From Cyclobacterium salsum (GTDB lineage: Bacteria > Bacteroidota > Bacteroidia > Cytophagales > Cyclobacteriaceae): a DNA stretch of 64,000 bases. This document shows positions 35,876 to 44,056 of this stretch, piece by piece. The notes under the pieces are model-generated. The model had not been told where the DNA came from. It ran no database searches and saw nothing but the letters and a program-made list of their open reading frames with translations. The position numbers and the translations under genes are program-made. Numbering within the stretch: position 1 is the first letter of the stretch; each line of letters starts with the position of its first letter. Location: contig NZ_WNKG01000007.1 in the NCBI RefSeq assembly GCF_010119245.1, forward strand, positions 124,001-188,000. The letters run 5' to 3'.

Positions 35876-36427
35876 ATGGCCGGAAAAAAGAGTATTCTCA
35901 TCGTAGTAAGCCTAGTGCTATTCAGCAGTTGCGGGATAATCAATATTCGAAAAAGCGGAGGAAGCGCAGAAATGTATTCCAACTATTCGGAAGACCTTCA
36001 AAGCACCCGAATTCAATTTGAGCCCTTGCCGGATCCTGAAGATTCGGAGTTTGAATCCGAAATCGATGCCGTGCCTATTGATCAGGAATTAAGCCAAAGA
36101 ATCGATCAAATCATCAGGGAAAATGACAAAGAAAGGTTCCTGAATGGGTTCACCATTCTCATTTACAGTGGAGTAGGTAGGGATATTGCCTTCGAATTAC
36201 GAAATGAAGTCTACTCTGAGTTTCCGGATATCCAAACCTATATGGAATACGAACAACCCCGATACCTGGTAAAAGTAGGCCGGTACATCAACAAAATTGA
36301 AGCCCTTGCTACTTACGAAAAATTGAAATCCCTTTTTCCGGATGCCCGCATTATTTCTGATCGTTTTCTGAAAGATCAGGACCAGCAGCGAAAAGAAGAA
36401 GAAAAAATAGAAAATGCTGAAAGATAA
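35876..36427 (+). CDS. SPOR-domain lipoprotein
   Basis: I start at the ATG at 35876 (MAGKKSILIVVSLVLFSSCG), which gives a lipoprotein signal with the cysteine in LFSSCG at about residue 20. The in-frame ATG at 35843 overlaps secA. The 183-residue product has a linker rich in acidic residues and ends in a SPOR-like domain (GFTILIYSGVGRDIAFELRN, YLVKVGRYINKIEALATYEKLKSLFPDARII), which binds denuded glycan strands of peptidoglycan at division sites. Its end overlaps the next gene start by 14 bp. It is likely a periplasm-facing, cell-wall-associated lipoprotein of the divisome or envelope. Confidence 0.8.
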   Translation: MAGKKSILIVVSLVLFSSCGIINIRKSGGSAEMYSNYSEDLQSTRIQFEPLPDPEDSEFESEIDAVPIDQELSQRIDQIIRENDKERFLNGFTILIYSGVGRDIAFELRNEVYSEFPDIQTYMEYEQPRYLVKVGRYINKIEALATYEKLKSLFPDARIISDRFLKDQDQQRKEEEKIENAER

Positions 36428-37604
36428 GATTCAAAAACTAGCGACCGCTTATAAGGAGGACACAATCAACCTGAGAAGGCACTTACATGCCCATCCGGAA
36501 CTGTCGTTTCAAGAGAAAAATACCGTGGCTTTTGTAGAAGAAAAGTTACGCTCCATGGGTATCGATAAAATTGAACCCAAAGCAAACACCGGCTTGGTAG
36601 CGCTGATTGAAGGTAAAAACCCTTCCAAAAAGATCATTTCCCTGAGAGCAGATATGGATGCCTTGCCAATTACCGAGGCAAATGACGTCCCTTATAAGTC
36701 TACCAATCCCGGGGTGATGCACGCTTGTGGACATGATGTACACACTTCCTCACTGCTCGGAACGGCACGTATCTTAAACGGAGTTAAAGATGATTTTGAA
36801 GGAACCATCAAATTATTGTTCCAACCGGGAGAAGAAAAAGTTCCCGGAGGAGCCTCGATGATGATTGATGATAATGCCCTTGACAACCCCCGTCCTTCGG
36901 CCATCATGGGACAGCACGTCATGCCTTTAATTCCAGTGGGAAAAGTCGGTTTTCGCAAAGGTATGTATATGGCAAGTGCTGACGAGCTGTACTTAACTGT
37001 AAAAGGAAAAGGGGGCCACGGCGCCATGCCCGAATCCTTGGTGGACCCGGTGCTGATCAGTGCGCATATACTGGTGGCCCTGCAACAGGTGGTAAGCAGA
37101 AAGGCAGATCCCAAAACGCCTTCGGTACTTTCTTTTGGGAAAGTTCAGGCCGATGGGGCTACCAATGTCATCCCGGATGAGGTAAGGATCGAAGGTACCT
37201 TTCGTACCTTGGATGAAGATTGGAGGAAAAAAGCACATGAACAAATGATCCGGATAGCGAAAGGAATCGCGGAAGGGATGGGTGGATCGGTTGATTTTGA
37301 AGTTCGCAAAGGGTATCCTTTTCTTAAAAACGAACCCCTACTTACAGAGAGATGTATTCAGGCAGCAAAAGCCTATCTGGGTGATGAAAACGTGGTGGAC
37401 TTGGATATCTGGATGGCGGCAGAGGATTTTTCCTACTACACCCAGGAAATGGATGGATGTTTTTACCGACTTGGTACCCGGAATGATGCCAGGGGCATCG
37501 TTTCTGGTGTGCATACCCCAACCTTTGATATAGATGAGGATGCCCTGGGGCTAAGCACTGGCTTAATGGCCTGGCTGGCACTTGAGGAATTACAGTTCCG
37601 TTAA
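36414..37604 (+). CDS. M20-family amidohydrolase/peptidase
   Basis: This 396-residue protein belongs to the M20D/amidohydrolase branch (hippurate hydrolase, N-acyl-amino-acid and IAA-conjugate hydrolases). Metal-binding residues are visible in MHACGHDVHTSSLLGTARIL (His and Asp), QPGEEKVPGG (Glu), a His in MGQHVMP, and a later His in GVHTPTFDIDEDAL. A dimerisation insert is present (KGKGGHGAMPESLVDPVLISAHI). There is no signal peptide, so it acts in the cytoplasm, cutting amide bonds of N-acylated amino acids or small peptides. It overlaps the SPOR lipoprotein gene by 14 bp and is followed 20 bp later by the nuclease gene. Confidence 0.88.
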   Translation: MLKDKIQKLATAYKEDTINLRRHLHAHPELSFQEKNTVAFVEEKLRSMGIDKIEPKANTGLVALIEGKNPSKKIISLRADMDALPITEANDVPYKSTNPGVMHACGHDVHTSSLLGTARILNGVKDDFEGTIKLLFQPGEEKVPGGASMMIDDNALDNPRPSAIMGQHVMPLIPVGKVGFRKGMYMASADELYLTVKGKGGHGAMPESLVDPVLISAHILVALQQVVSRKADPKTPSVLSFGKVQADGATNVIPDEVRIEGTFRTLDEDWRKKAHEQMIRIAKGIAEGMGGSVDFEVRKGYPFLKNEPLLTERCIQAAKAYLGDENVVDLDIWMAAEDFSYYTQEMDGCFYRLGTRNDARGIVSGVHTPTFDIDEDALGLSTGLMAWLALEELQFR

Positions 37605-37624
37605 TTTTTATCTCTCACTGAAAA

Positions 37625-38395
37625 ATGAAAAAAACAGGTTTTTCCCTCCTATTGGCAATAGGAATTGTATTGAACAGCTTTGGTTGGGGTCAAAACGGTC
37701 ACAGAGTAGTCGGGCAGATTGCTAGCTGGCACCTCAATAAAAAGGCGGCAAAGGCTATAAAACGAATTCTTGGTTCCGAGTCCCTTGCCATGTCCGCCAA
37801 CTGGATGGATGAAATAAAATCCGATCCTGAATACCGGTACCTAAACCCCTGGCATTATCTCACGATCAAAACCGGAGAGGGCTACGACCCGGATATTCAG
37901 GAAGAAGGGGGAGATGCTTTCAGCAAAACCAACATGATCATCGCAGCCCTTCGCAACGGAAACCTGGATGCTGAGACAAAAGCGATTTATCTTAAAATGC
38001 TCGTTCATTTGGTGGGTGATTTACATCAACCCCTGCATGTGGGCACGGGAGAAGATCGGGGAGGAAACGACGTTAAGGTGTTTTATTTCAATCAAAGTAC
38101 GAATCTACATGCCGTTTGGGATACCCAAATCATTGAAGGAAAAAACCTAAGCTATACAGAACTGGCCGAACACCTGAACAGACGCGCCGATAAGTCTCTA
38201 ATTCGAAAATATCAACGTGAGCCCCTGGAAAAATGGCTACAGGAAGCAGTAGGATTGCGCCCGATCATCTACAATTTGCCCGAGAACAACCGGCTATCTT
38301 ACGAATACGGATACCAGACCTTTCCGATCATAGAAGAGCGTTTACTGGCAGGAGGCATTCGCCTGGCGGGAATCTTAAATGAAATTTTTGGTTAA
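37625..38395 (+). CDS. S1/P1-type nuclease, exported
   Basis: This 256-residue protein starts with a signal peptide (MKKTGFSLLLAIGIVLNSFG) followed directly by WGQNGHRVVGQIA, where the Trp and His become the N-terminal zinc ligands after cleavage. Other ligands are seen in NWMDEIKS (Asp), WHYLTI (His), HLVGDLHQPLHVG (His and Asp) and GNDVKVFYF region. S1/P1 nucleases degrade single-stranded DNA and RNA and release 3'-phosphates, helping the cell use external nucleic acids for phosphate and nucleosides. It is convergent with comF, with only 4 bp between the stops. Confidence 0.92.
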   Translation: MKKTGFSLLLAIGIVLNSFGWGQNGHRVVGQIASWHLNKKAAKAIKRILGSESLAMSANWMDEIKSDPEYRYLNPWHYLTIKTGEGYDPDIQEEGGDAFSKTNMIIAALRNGNLDAETKAIYLKMLVHLVGDLHQPLHVGTGEDRGGNDVKVFYFNQSTNLHAVWDTQIIEGKNLSYTELAEHLNRRADKSLIRKYQREPLEKWLQEAVGLRPIIYNLPENNRLSYEYGYQTFPIIEERLLAGGIRLAGILNEIFG

Positions 38396-38399
38396 AGCG

Positions 38400-39092
38400 C
38401 TATTTACCTGCGGCTAAAACCAACAGGTCTATTCGTTTGGGCTGGCAAGCCTGTAGAGTCTGGGCACAAGCGGCCAAGGTGGCACCAGTGGTCATTACAT
38501 CGTCAATGATTACAATTTTCTTGTTTTTCACCTGCTCAGGATCGATAACATCAAAAACATCGCTGACGTTATTCCAGCGTTCCATCCTGCTTTTATTTGT
38601 TTGACTTTGGGTAGGAACCAGTCTTACCATCAGGTTGGCCAGGGTAACCTCTAACTCTGATGCGAGGCCCTTTGCCAGTTCCTCGCTCTGATTGTATCCT
38701 CTCAGCCTGTATTTTTTACCGTGCAGGGGAACCGGTACAATCAGGTCCCAGGCTTCCTCATAACCGTGCTCCTTCAATAAACGACCATACATTTGCCCTA
38801 AAAGCCTCGCAAGAGCAGGCTTATTCTTATACTTTATCTGATGAAGTAATTGTTGACTCATTCCACTTTTCGAAAACCGCAAATAGGCCAATACCTTATC
38901 GGCTGGAGCTAATCCAAGAACCTTGGTTTTAAGATCATTGTGTTCCGGGATCAAATGATAATCCGTTACTGGTAATCGGGAAATACAGATTTTACATAGC
39001 TGATCTTCAAAGGGAAATAGGCTTCGTTTACACAGGCAACAGGTTTCAGGAAAAACCAAGGAGAGAAAATCCTGCCAATAATTGAAACGCAT
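38400..39092 (-). CDS. ComF family protein (phosphoribosyltransferase-like)
   Basis: This 230-residue cytoplasmic protein has an N-terminal zinc finger (CCLCKRSLFPFEDQLCKIC) and a C-terminal phosphoribosyltransferase domain with the PRPP motif IVIIDDVMTTGATLAAC and an earlier DLIVPVPLHGKKYRLRGYNQ segment. Relatives take part in natural transformation (ComFC) with a DNA-processing role. This organism may be competent, but there is no other competence gene in the window. Start ATG at 39092 gives the usual MRFNYWQDFLSLVFPETCCLC. Divergent from the next gene. Confidence 0.88.
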   Translation of the reverse strand: MRFNYWQDFLSLVFPETCCLCKRSLFPFEDQLCKICISRLPVTDYHLIPEHNDLKTKVLGLAPADKVLAYLRFSKSGMSQQLLHQIKYKNKPALARLLGQMYGRLLKEHGYEEAWDLIVPVPLHGKKYRLRGYNQSEELAKGLASELEVTLANLMVRLVPTQSQTNKSRMERWNNVSDVFDVIDPEQVKNKKIVIIDDVMTTGATLAACAQTLQACQPKRIDLLVLAAGK

Positions 39093-39113
39093 ACCTAAAA
39101 TGGGTTGTTAATA

Positions 39114-39143
39114 ATTGTTGAGCCGTTTTACCTGTTATATTTG
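39114..39143 (+). promoter_or_regulatory. Promoter upstream of the hypothetical-xth-ATPase-ybeY run
   Basis: ATTG at 39114-39117, an 18-base spacer and TATATTTG at 39136-39143 match the Bacteroidota pattern TTG-N17..23-TAnnTTTG well, the -7 exactly. The transcript would have a leader of about 85 bases before the ATG at 39235. Confidence 0.5.
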
Positions 39144-39234
39144 TAAGTGCTTACTGGAAATGAATTTACCTAAAATTCACAGTGAATAAAAGGTTTTGCA
39201 GCAACAAGTGCAAAACCAAGAAAATTAACGAATC

Positions 39235-39603
39235 ATGGCATTAGTCAAAAAGGACCTCGATCTGGAAAAAAGATGGGGCAAATTATTAGAAGGATTACAA
39301 CAGCTCCTCGGAAAAAAACCTACAGACATGAATGCCGTATTGTTTATCATCGGTGTTCATGAATTGGGCAAAGGACCCATGCATTTTTCCAAAGAGGAGA
39401 AGCAGGATTTGATGCATATAGCCACATGCAAAGTGCTAAGTTTATCCGGCTTTTATTCTCTGGATTTTATTGACCAGGATGGATGGCCCCATTGGAAACT
39501 AGAAAAATCCTTGCCCCACTTGGACAGTACAGAACAGGAAAAGATGTTAAAACTACATGTTTTGGAGTATTTTGAAGCGGAATTTGAAATAGATATACAA
39601 TGA
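39235..39603 (+). CDS. Conserved hypothetical protein, Bacteroidota type
   Basis: This 122-residue soluble protein has no signal peptide or known motif. Its sequence reads as a compact alpha/beta protein with a helical N-terminus (MALVKKDLDLEKRWGKLLEG), a GVHELGKGPMHFSKEEKQDL segment and an acidic end (VLEYFEAEFEIDIQ). I recall similar short proteins next to exonuclease III genes in Cytophagales but know no function. Its stop overlaps the xth start by 4 bp (ATGA), so the two are translationally coupled. A link to DNA repair is only suggested by this coupling. Confidence 0.75.
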   Translation: MALVKKDLDLEKRWGKLLEGLQQLLGKKPTDMNAVLFIIGVHELGKGPMHFSKEEKQDLMHIATCKVLSLSGFYSLDFIDQDGWPHWKLEKSLPHLDSTEQEKMLKLHVLEYFEAEFEIDIQ

Positions 39604-40367
39604 AAATAGTTTCCTACAATGTGAACGGCATTCGGGCAGCTTTAAAAAAAGGGTTTCTGGAATGGCTCAAGGCTAACAATCCGGATATTATCGGTCTTCA
39701 GGAAATTAAATCCCTGGAAAACCAGATCGACACCTCTCTTTTCAAAGACCTTGGCTATGAAGTCTACTGGTATCCGGCCGTAAAGAAAGGATACAGCGGT
39801 GTTGCCATCTTGACCAAACAAACTCCGGATCAGGTAACCTATGGCATGGGCGTGGATGCGTACGATGATGAGGGACGAATCATCCGGGCGGATTACGGTG
39901 ACTTCTCATTTATCAGTGCCTATTTTCCCTCAGGTACTACAGGAGACATCCGTCAGGATTTCAAGTACCGTTTTCTGGATGATATTTATGGGTACAGTCA
40001 AGATTTACTCCGGGAGCTACCAAACTTAATCGTAAGTGGTGATTACAATATTTGTCACAAAGCAATCGATATTCACAATCCGGTAGCCAACAAGAACACC
40101 TCCGGTTTCTTGCCAGATGAGCGGGCATGGATGGATAAATTTACCGACACCGGGTTTGAGGACAGCTTCCGTCTGATGAATCAATCGGAAGATCAATATA
40201 CCTGGTGGAGTTACCGGGCCAATGCAAGGGCTAATAATAAAGGCTGGCGTATTGATTACCACATGACGAGCCCGGAAATCAGTAGGCGTGTAACACATGC
40301 CGAAATTCTCTCGGACGTACATCATTCCGATCATTGCCCCATACTGTTGGAGTTAGCTTCAAATTAA
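39600..40367 (+). CDS. xth: Exodeoxyribonuclease III
   Basis: This 255-residue AP endonuclease/3' exonuclease of base-excision repair has all family motifs: YNVNGIRAALKKG, LQEIKSLENQ (catalytic Glu), a Tyr/Asp region in VSGDYNICH, RIDYHMTSPE, and the final HHSDHCPILLEL with the catalytic Asp-His. It cuts the backbone at abasic sites and trims blocked 3' ends. It is coupled to the upstream hypothetical gene and followed 30 bp later by the ATPase gene. Confidence 0.93.
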   Translation: MKIVSYNVNGIRAALKKGFLEWLKANNPDIIGLQEIKSLENQIDTSLFKDLGYEVYWYPAVKKGYSGVAILTKQTPDQVTYGMGVDAYDDEGRIIRADYGDFSFISAYFPSGTTGDIRQDFKYRFLDDIYGYSQDLLRELPNLIVSGDYNICHKAIDIHNPVANKNTSGFLPDERAWMDKFTDTGFEDSFRLMNQSEDQYTWWSYRANARANNKGWRIDYHMTSPEISRRVTHAEILSDVHHSDHCPILLELASN

Positions 40368-40397
40368 ATAAAATCATGATTAAAGGATAAAGAATCA

Positions 40398-40799
40398 ATG
40401 AAATCAATAAAAATAGCAATTCCTTCTTTGATTGAAAATATTACGATCATTGAAAGTTTCATTGATAATGCCCGCGAAAAGTTTCACATCAACGATGACA
40501 TATACGGCAATATCATGATTTCGGTAACGGAATGCGTCAGCAATGCCATTATGCATGGCAACAGGGAGGATAAGAAAAAAACGGTCCGGTTGGAACTACG
40601 TTTTTTAGACGATCAGATAAAGTTCATTATCGAGGACGAAGGGGAAGGATACGATTACCAACATTTAAATGATCCCACTTCTCCTGAAAACCTAGAAAAA
40701 TCGGGTGGGAGAGGAGTATTTATAATGAAGCACCTTTGTGATGAAATTCAATTTGAGAACCAGGGAAGTAGAATCACCCTTACTTTTTACATGAATTGA
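40398..40799 (+). CDS. ATP-binding (HATPase_c_2) protein, anti-sigma-factor/RsbW-like
   Basis: This 133-residue single-domain GHKL ATPase has an N box in TECVSNAIMHGN, a G1 box IIEDEGEGYDY and a G2-like GGRGVFIMKHLCDEIQ. That is the RsbW/SpoIIAB type of serine kinase anti-sigma or anti-anti-sigma-antagonist domain, without histidine kinase dimerisation helices. It is small and cytoplasmic and probably phosphorylates or binds a STAS-domain partner. No partner gene is nearby. It overlaps neither neighbour and ends 1 bp before ybeY. Confidence 0.82.
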   Translation: MKSIKIAIPSLIENITIIESFIDNAREKFHINDDIYGNIMISVTECVSNAIMHGNREDKKKTVRLELRFLDDQIKFIIEDEGEGYDYQHLNDPTSPENLEKSGGRGVFIMKHLCDEIQFENQGSRITLTFYMN

Positions 40800-40800
40800 C

Positions 40801-41253
40801 ATGGCCATCTATTTCTTTGAAGAAGAAACGCAAGCAAAACTCAAGCGAAAAAGAATCGTAAAGAGATGGATACAAGAAACTGCGATAAAGAAGGGATTTC
40901 GTGTCCAGTCTCTGAATTATATCTTTTGCACAGACCCCTACTTGCTTACCATTAACATCACGTACCTGAACCACGATACCTACACCGATATCATCACCTT
41001 TGATCAATCAGAAACAATAGGAGAAATTGAAGCTGATATTTTCATTAGTACTGACAGGGTAAAGGAAAATGCCTCTCAACAGGATTCCGATTACCAGACC
41101 GAATTATTAAGGGTGATGATTCATGGTGTTTTGCATTTGTGCGGACGTAAGGATGGTTCGCCTGAAGAAAAAACCCAAATGCGTAAGGAAGAAACCGAAG
41201 CATTACAATTATTTCAGGGTTTAAGTGTTCCACGTGGAACACCAAAACCATAA
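40801..41253 (+). CDS. ybeY: rRNA maturation endoribonuclease YbeY
   Basis: This 150-residue metal-dependent RNase processes 16S rRNA 3' ends and takes part in 70S quality control. The core motif reads MIHGVLHLCGRKD: the first two metal ligands of the H-x3-H-x5-H signature are histidines, but the third place is Asp, as I recall from other Bacteroidota. The last codons (SVPRGTPKP) consist of a parS-like site, so the C-terminus is fixed by a chromosomal element rather than by protein need. The mnmG gene begins 45 bp after the stop, with a second copy of the site between. Confidence 0.92.
   Translation: MAIYFFEEETQAKLKRKRIVKRWIQETAIKKGFRVQSLNYIFCTDPYLLTINITYLNHDTYTDIITFDQSETIGEIEADIFISTDRVKENASQQDSDYQTELLRVMIHGVLHLCGRKDGSPEEKTQMRKEETEALQLFQGLSVPRGTPKP
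41226..41241. other. parS-like centromere site 1
   Basis: TGTTCCACGTGGAACA is a perfect 16-bp palindrome. It differs from the widely conserved parS TGTTTCACGTGAAACA at one symmetric position. It lies inside the 3' end of ybeY and encodes part of its C-terminus. ParB bound at such sites loads SMC and guides origin segregation. Confidence 0.85.
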
Positions 41254-41268
41254 GAATTACCATTTACC

Positions 41269-41284
41269 TGTTCCACGTGGAACA
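41269..41284. other. parS-like centromere site 2
   Basis: A second exact copy of TGTTCCACGTGGAACA is 43 bp after the first, between ybeY and mnmG. Both copies are followed by CCAAAA, so the repeated unit is 22 bp long. Two nearby sites support a true parS cluster rather than chance. Confidence 0.85.
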
Positions 41285-41298
41285 CCAAAAGAAAAATT

Positions 41299-43167
41299 AT
41301 GTTTCCAACATACGATGTAATAGTAGTAGGAGCTGGTCATGCAGGATGTGAAGCGGCTCATGCTGCCGCCAAGATGGGTTCATCAGTACTATTATGTACC
41401 ATGAATATGAATACCATTGCCCAAATGTCTTGTAACCCAGCCATGGGAGGCGTTGCAAAAGGGCAAATTATTAGAGAAATCGACGCACTAGGGGGGATGT
41501 CTGGAATCATTTCGGATAAATCGATGATTCAATTCCGAATGCTAAACCGATCAAAAGGACCGGCCATGTGGTCACCCAGATCTCAAAATGATCGAATGCG
41601 TTTCGCTGAAGAATGGCGATTGGCACTAGAGGGAACACCTGGAGTAGATTTTTGGCAGGAAATGATTACGGGTTTGATCGTAAAAGATAATCGCATCCAG
41701 GGTGTCAAAACGAGTTTGGGCTTAGAGATCAAATCCCGCTCCGTAGTCCTTACCAATGGAACATTCTTAAATGGGATCATCCATATCGGGGAAAAACAGA
41801 TGGGAGGGGGGAGAACCGGAGAACGGGCGGCTAAAGGTATAACCGAAGAATTGACGGCCCTTGGTTTCGAGTCCGGCAGAATGAAAACCGGAACACCCCC
41901 ACGAGTCGACGGACGAAGTTTAAATTATGAGCTAATGGAAGTTCAGGAGGGTGACGAATTTCCTGAAAAATTCTCCTATTCTCCTGATACCGCGCCTCCT
42001 TCCTCACAACGAAACTGTTGGATCACCTATACCAATAAGGAAGTTCACCAAGCACTGGAAACCGGTTTTGATCGATCCCCTATGTTTAATGGGAGAATTC
42101 AAGGCCTGGGTCCCAGGTATTGCCCAAGCATAGAAGATAAAATTAACCGCTTTGCTGAAAGGGACAGGCATCAGATTTTTGTTGAACCAGAAGGGTGGAA
42201 TACCGTAGAAATATATGTAAATGGTTTTTCCACCTCCTTACCAGAGGACATCCAATACAAGGCCCTAAGAAAGATACAAGGATTTGAACAAGCAAAAATG
42301 TTCCGACCTGGATATGCGATCGAATACGACTTCTTCCCACCTACCCAATTAAAGCAAACCCTCGAAACCAAATTAGTTGCCAACCTGTTTTTTGCTGGTC
42401 AAATAAATGGTACAACTGGATATGAGGAAGCAGCCTCTCAGGGATTGATTGCCGGTATGAATGCACATAACACCGTTCACGAAAAAGAGGGTTTGGTGCT
42501 TAAACGATCCGAAGCCTATATAGGTGTTTTGATCGATGACTTAATAAATAAAGGAACAGAAGAGCCTTATCGCATGTTTACCTCCCGGGCAGAATACCGC
42601 TTATTACTCAGACAGGATAATGCTGATTTGCGTCTGACAACCCTGGGTTACGAACAAGGCCTGGCAACAGAGAAATCATTTAATTTGATGAAGGAAAAAG
42701 AAACGAAAACAAGGGAGTTAATCAACGAACTAGAGAAATTACGCTTTCCTCCGGACTCCATAAACCCCCAATTAGAAGCACTTCAAACGGCAACCATCAA
42801 AGAAAACACCACCGCAGCCAAACTCATTAAACGCCCTCATTTAGGAATAAAAGAATTGATAGGAATTAGCCCGTCACCCATAAAAGAAACGTTAAACAGC
42901 TACCCTAAAACCACCTTGGAACAAGCTGAAATTCAAATCAAATACCATTCCTATATTGAAAAAGAACGATTGATGGTCGAAAAGATGAACCATTTAGAAA
43001 ACCTCTCGATTCCTAATCATATGGATTATGCGGGTATTAAGGCACTATCGGCAGAGGGACGGCAAAAACTCAACCGTATCAAGCCAGCTACCTTAGGGCA
43101 AGCATCCCGCATAAGCGGCGTTTCCCCTGCTGATATGTCCATTTTAACCATCTATCTAGGAAGATAA
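41299..43167 (+). CDS. mnmG: tRNA uridine-5-carboxymethylaminomethyl modification enzyme MnmG
   Basis: MnmG (GidA) works with MnmE to add the carboxymethylaminomethyl group to U34 of several tRNAs, using FAD and methylene-THF. The 622-residue protein has the FAD motif VVGAGHAGCEAAHAAAKMG, CNPAMGGVAKG, GTPPRVDGRSL, the NGTTGYEEAASQG segment, and a C-terminal helical MnmE-binding domain (GVSPADMSILTIYL). In many bacteria mnmG is near oriC, and here it lies between parS-like sites and an origin candidate 2.6 kb to the right. Codon use in the second half is more AT-rich than in genes to the left. Confidence 0.97.
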   Translation: MFPTYDVIVVGAGHAGCEAAHAAAKMGSSVLLCTMNMNTIAQMSCNPAMGGVAKGQIIREIDALGGMSGIISDKSMIQFRMLNRSKGPAMWSPRSQNDRMRFAEEWRLALEGTPGVDFWQEMITGLIVKDNRIQGVKTSLGLEIKSRSVVLTNGTFLNGIIHIGEKQMGGGRTGERAAKGITEELTALGFESGRMKTGTPPRVDGRSLNYELMEVQEGDEFPEKFSYSPDTAPPSSQRNCWITYTNKEVHQALETGFDRSPMFNGRIQGLGPRYCPSIEDKINRFAERDRHQIFVEPEGWNTVEIYVNGFSTSLPEDIQYKALRKIQGFEQAKMFRPGYAIEYDFFPPTQLKQTLETKLVANLFFAGQINGTTGYEEAASQGLIAGMNAHNTVHEKEGLVLKRSEAYIGVLIDDLINKGTEEPYRMFTSRAEYRLLLRQDNADLRLTTLGYEQGLATEKSFNLMKEKETKTRELINELEKLRFPPDSINPQLEALQTATIKENTTAAKLIKRPHLGIKELIGISPSPIKETLNSYPKTTLEQAEIQIKYHSYIEKERLMVEKMNHLENLSIPNHMDYAGIKALSAEGRQKLNRIKPATLGQASRISGVSPADMSILTIYLGR

Positions 43168-43168
43168 T

Positions 43169-44056
43169 ATGTACGAACGATTAACCAAATGTCCCCTATG
43201 TAAAAGCGGGCTTTTTATTAATCAACTGGTCGTAGAAGACAAGGCTATCAGTAAGGAATCCTTTATTATATGTGCCTGTAAAAATTGTGATTTATGGTTT
43301 ACGAATCCACGTCCAAACGAAGAAAATATCGGATCCTATTATGAATCGCCCAACTACCGCTCTCATCAAGACAAAACCAGCAGCATAACCGATTTCCTAT
43401 ACCAGATCGTCCGAAAATATACCCTTCGACAGAAACTAAAATGGATCAATTCCCGCTATCCAAAAAAAGGTAAAATACTCGATTATGGTTGTGGTATGGG
43501 GCTTTTTGTTAAAACATGCCAGGCCAACGGCTGGGAGGCTTATGGACTAGAACCTAATGCCAATGCCGCTCATATCGCCAAATCTAAACATCAATTAACA
43601 TTAATACCCAGCCTAGAGGCACTTCATAAACAAAAAAAATTCGATATCATTACCTTATTCCATGTATTGGAACACGTGCATTTGTTAAACAAAACGGTAA
43701 AAATCCTTTTAGGCCGCTTAAAAAAACGCGGCTTACTATTCGTCGCTATCCCCAACCGAGAGGCACCTGATGCAAAAAAATTCAAAGAGAATTGGGCGGC
43801 CTGGGATATACCCCGTCATCTCTATCACTTCAATGTCAAATCCATGCAGTATTTGGCAGAAAAACACGAATGCCGTATTGTAGAGATCATCCCAATGAAA
43901 TTTGACAGTTATTATGTATCTCTATTAAGTCATCAATACATAGGATCAAAAAACAAATTTGTTAAGGCCATTAAATCCGGCTTCCAGTCAAATAAGGAAG
44001 CTAGTAAAACCGCTAAGAATCATTCCAGCCTACTTTTTATCTTAAAGAAAAAATGA
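43169..44056 (+). CDS. Class I SAM-dependent methyltransferase with N-terminal zinc-ribbon-like segment
   Basis: This 295-residue protein has N-terminal cysteine pairs (TKCPLCKSGLF and CACKNCDLWFTNPRP, a zinc-ribbon pattern) followed by a Rossmann methyltransferase core with ILDYGCGMGLFVKTC (SAM-binding motif I), an acidic residue after motif II (GLEPN) and FDIITLFHVLEHVH (motif post II). The type is common for methyltransferases of cell-surface sugars and is similar to the Methyltransf_23 family. Substrate is unknown. It begins 1 bp after mnmG and ends 4 bp inside the start of the next gene, so the three form an operon. GC content is clearly lower than in the left part of the window. Confidence 0.82.
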   Translation: MYERLTKCPLCKSGLFINQLVVEDKAISKESFIICACKNCDLWFTNPRPNEENIGSYYESPNYRSHQDKTSSITDFLYQIVRKYTLRQKLKWINSRYPKKGKILDYGCGMGLFVKTCQANGWEAYGLEPNANAAHIAKSKHQLTLIPSLEALHKQKKFDIITLFHVLEHVHLLNKTVKILLGRLKKRGLLFVAIPNREAPDAKKFKENWAAWDIPRHLYHFNVKSMQYLAEKHECRIVEIIPMKFDSYYVSLLSHQYIGSKNKFVKAIKSGFQSNKEASKTAKNHSSLLFILKKK

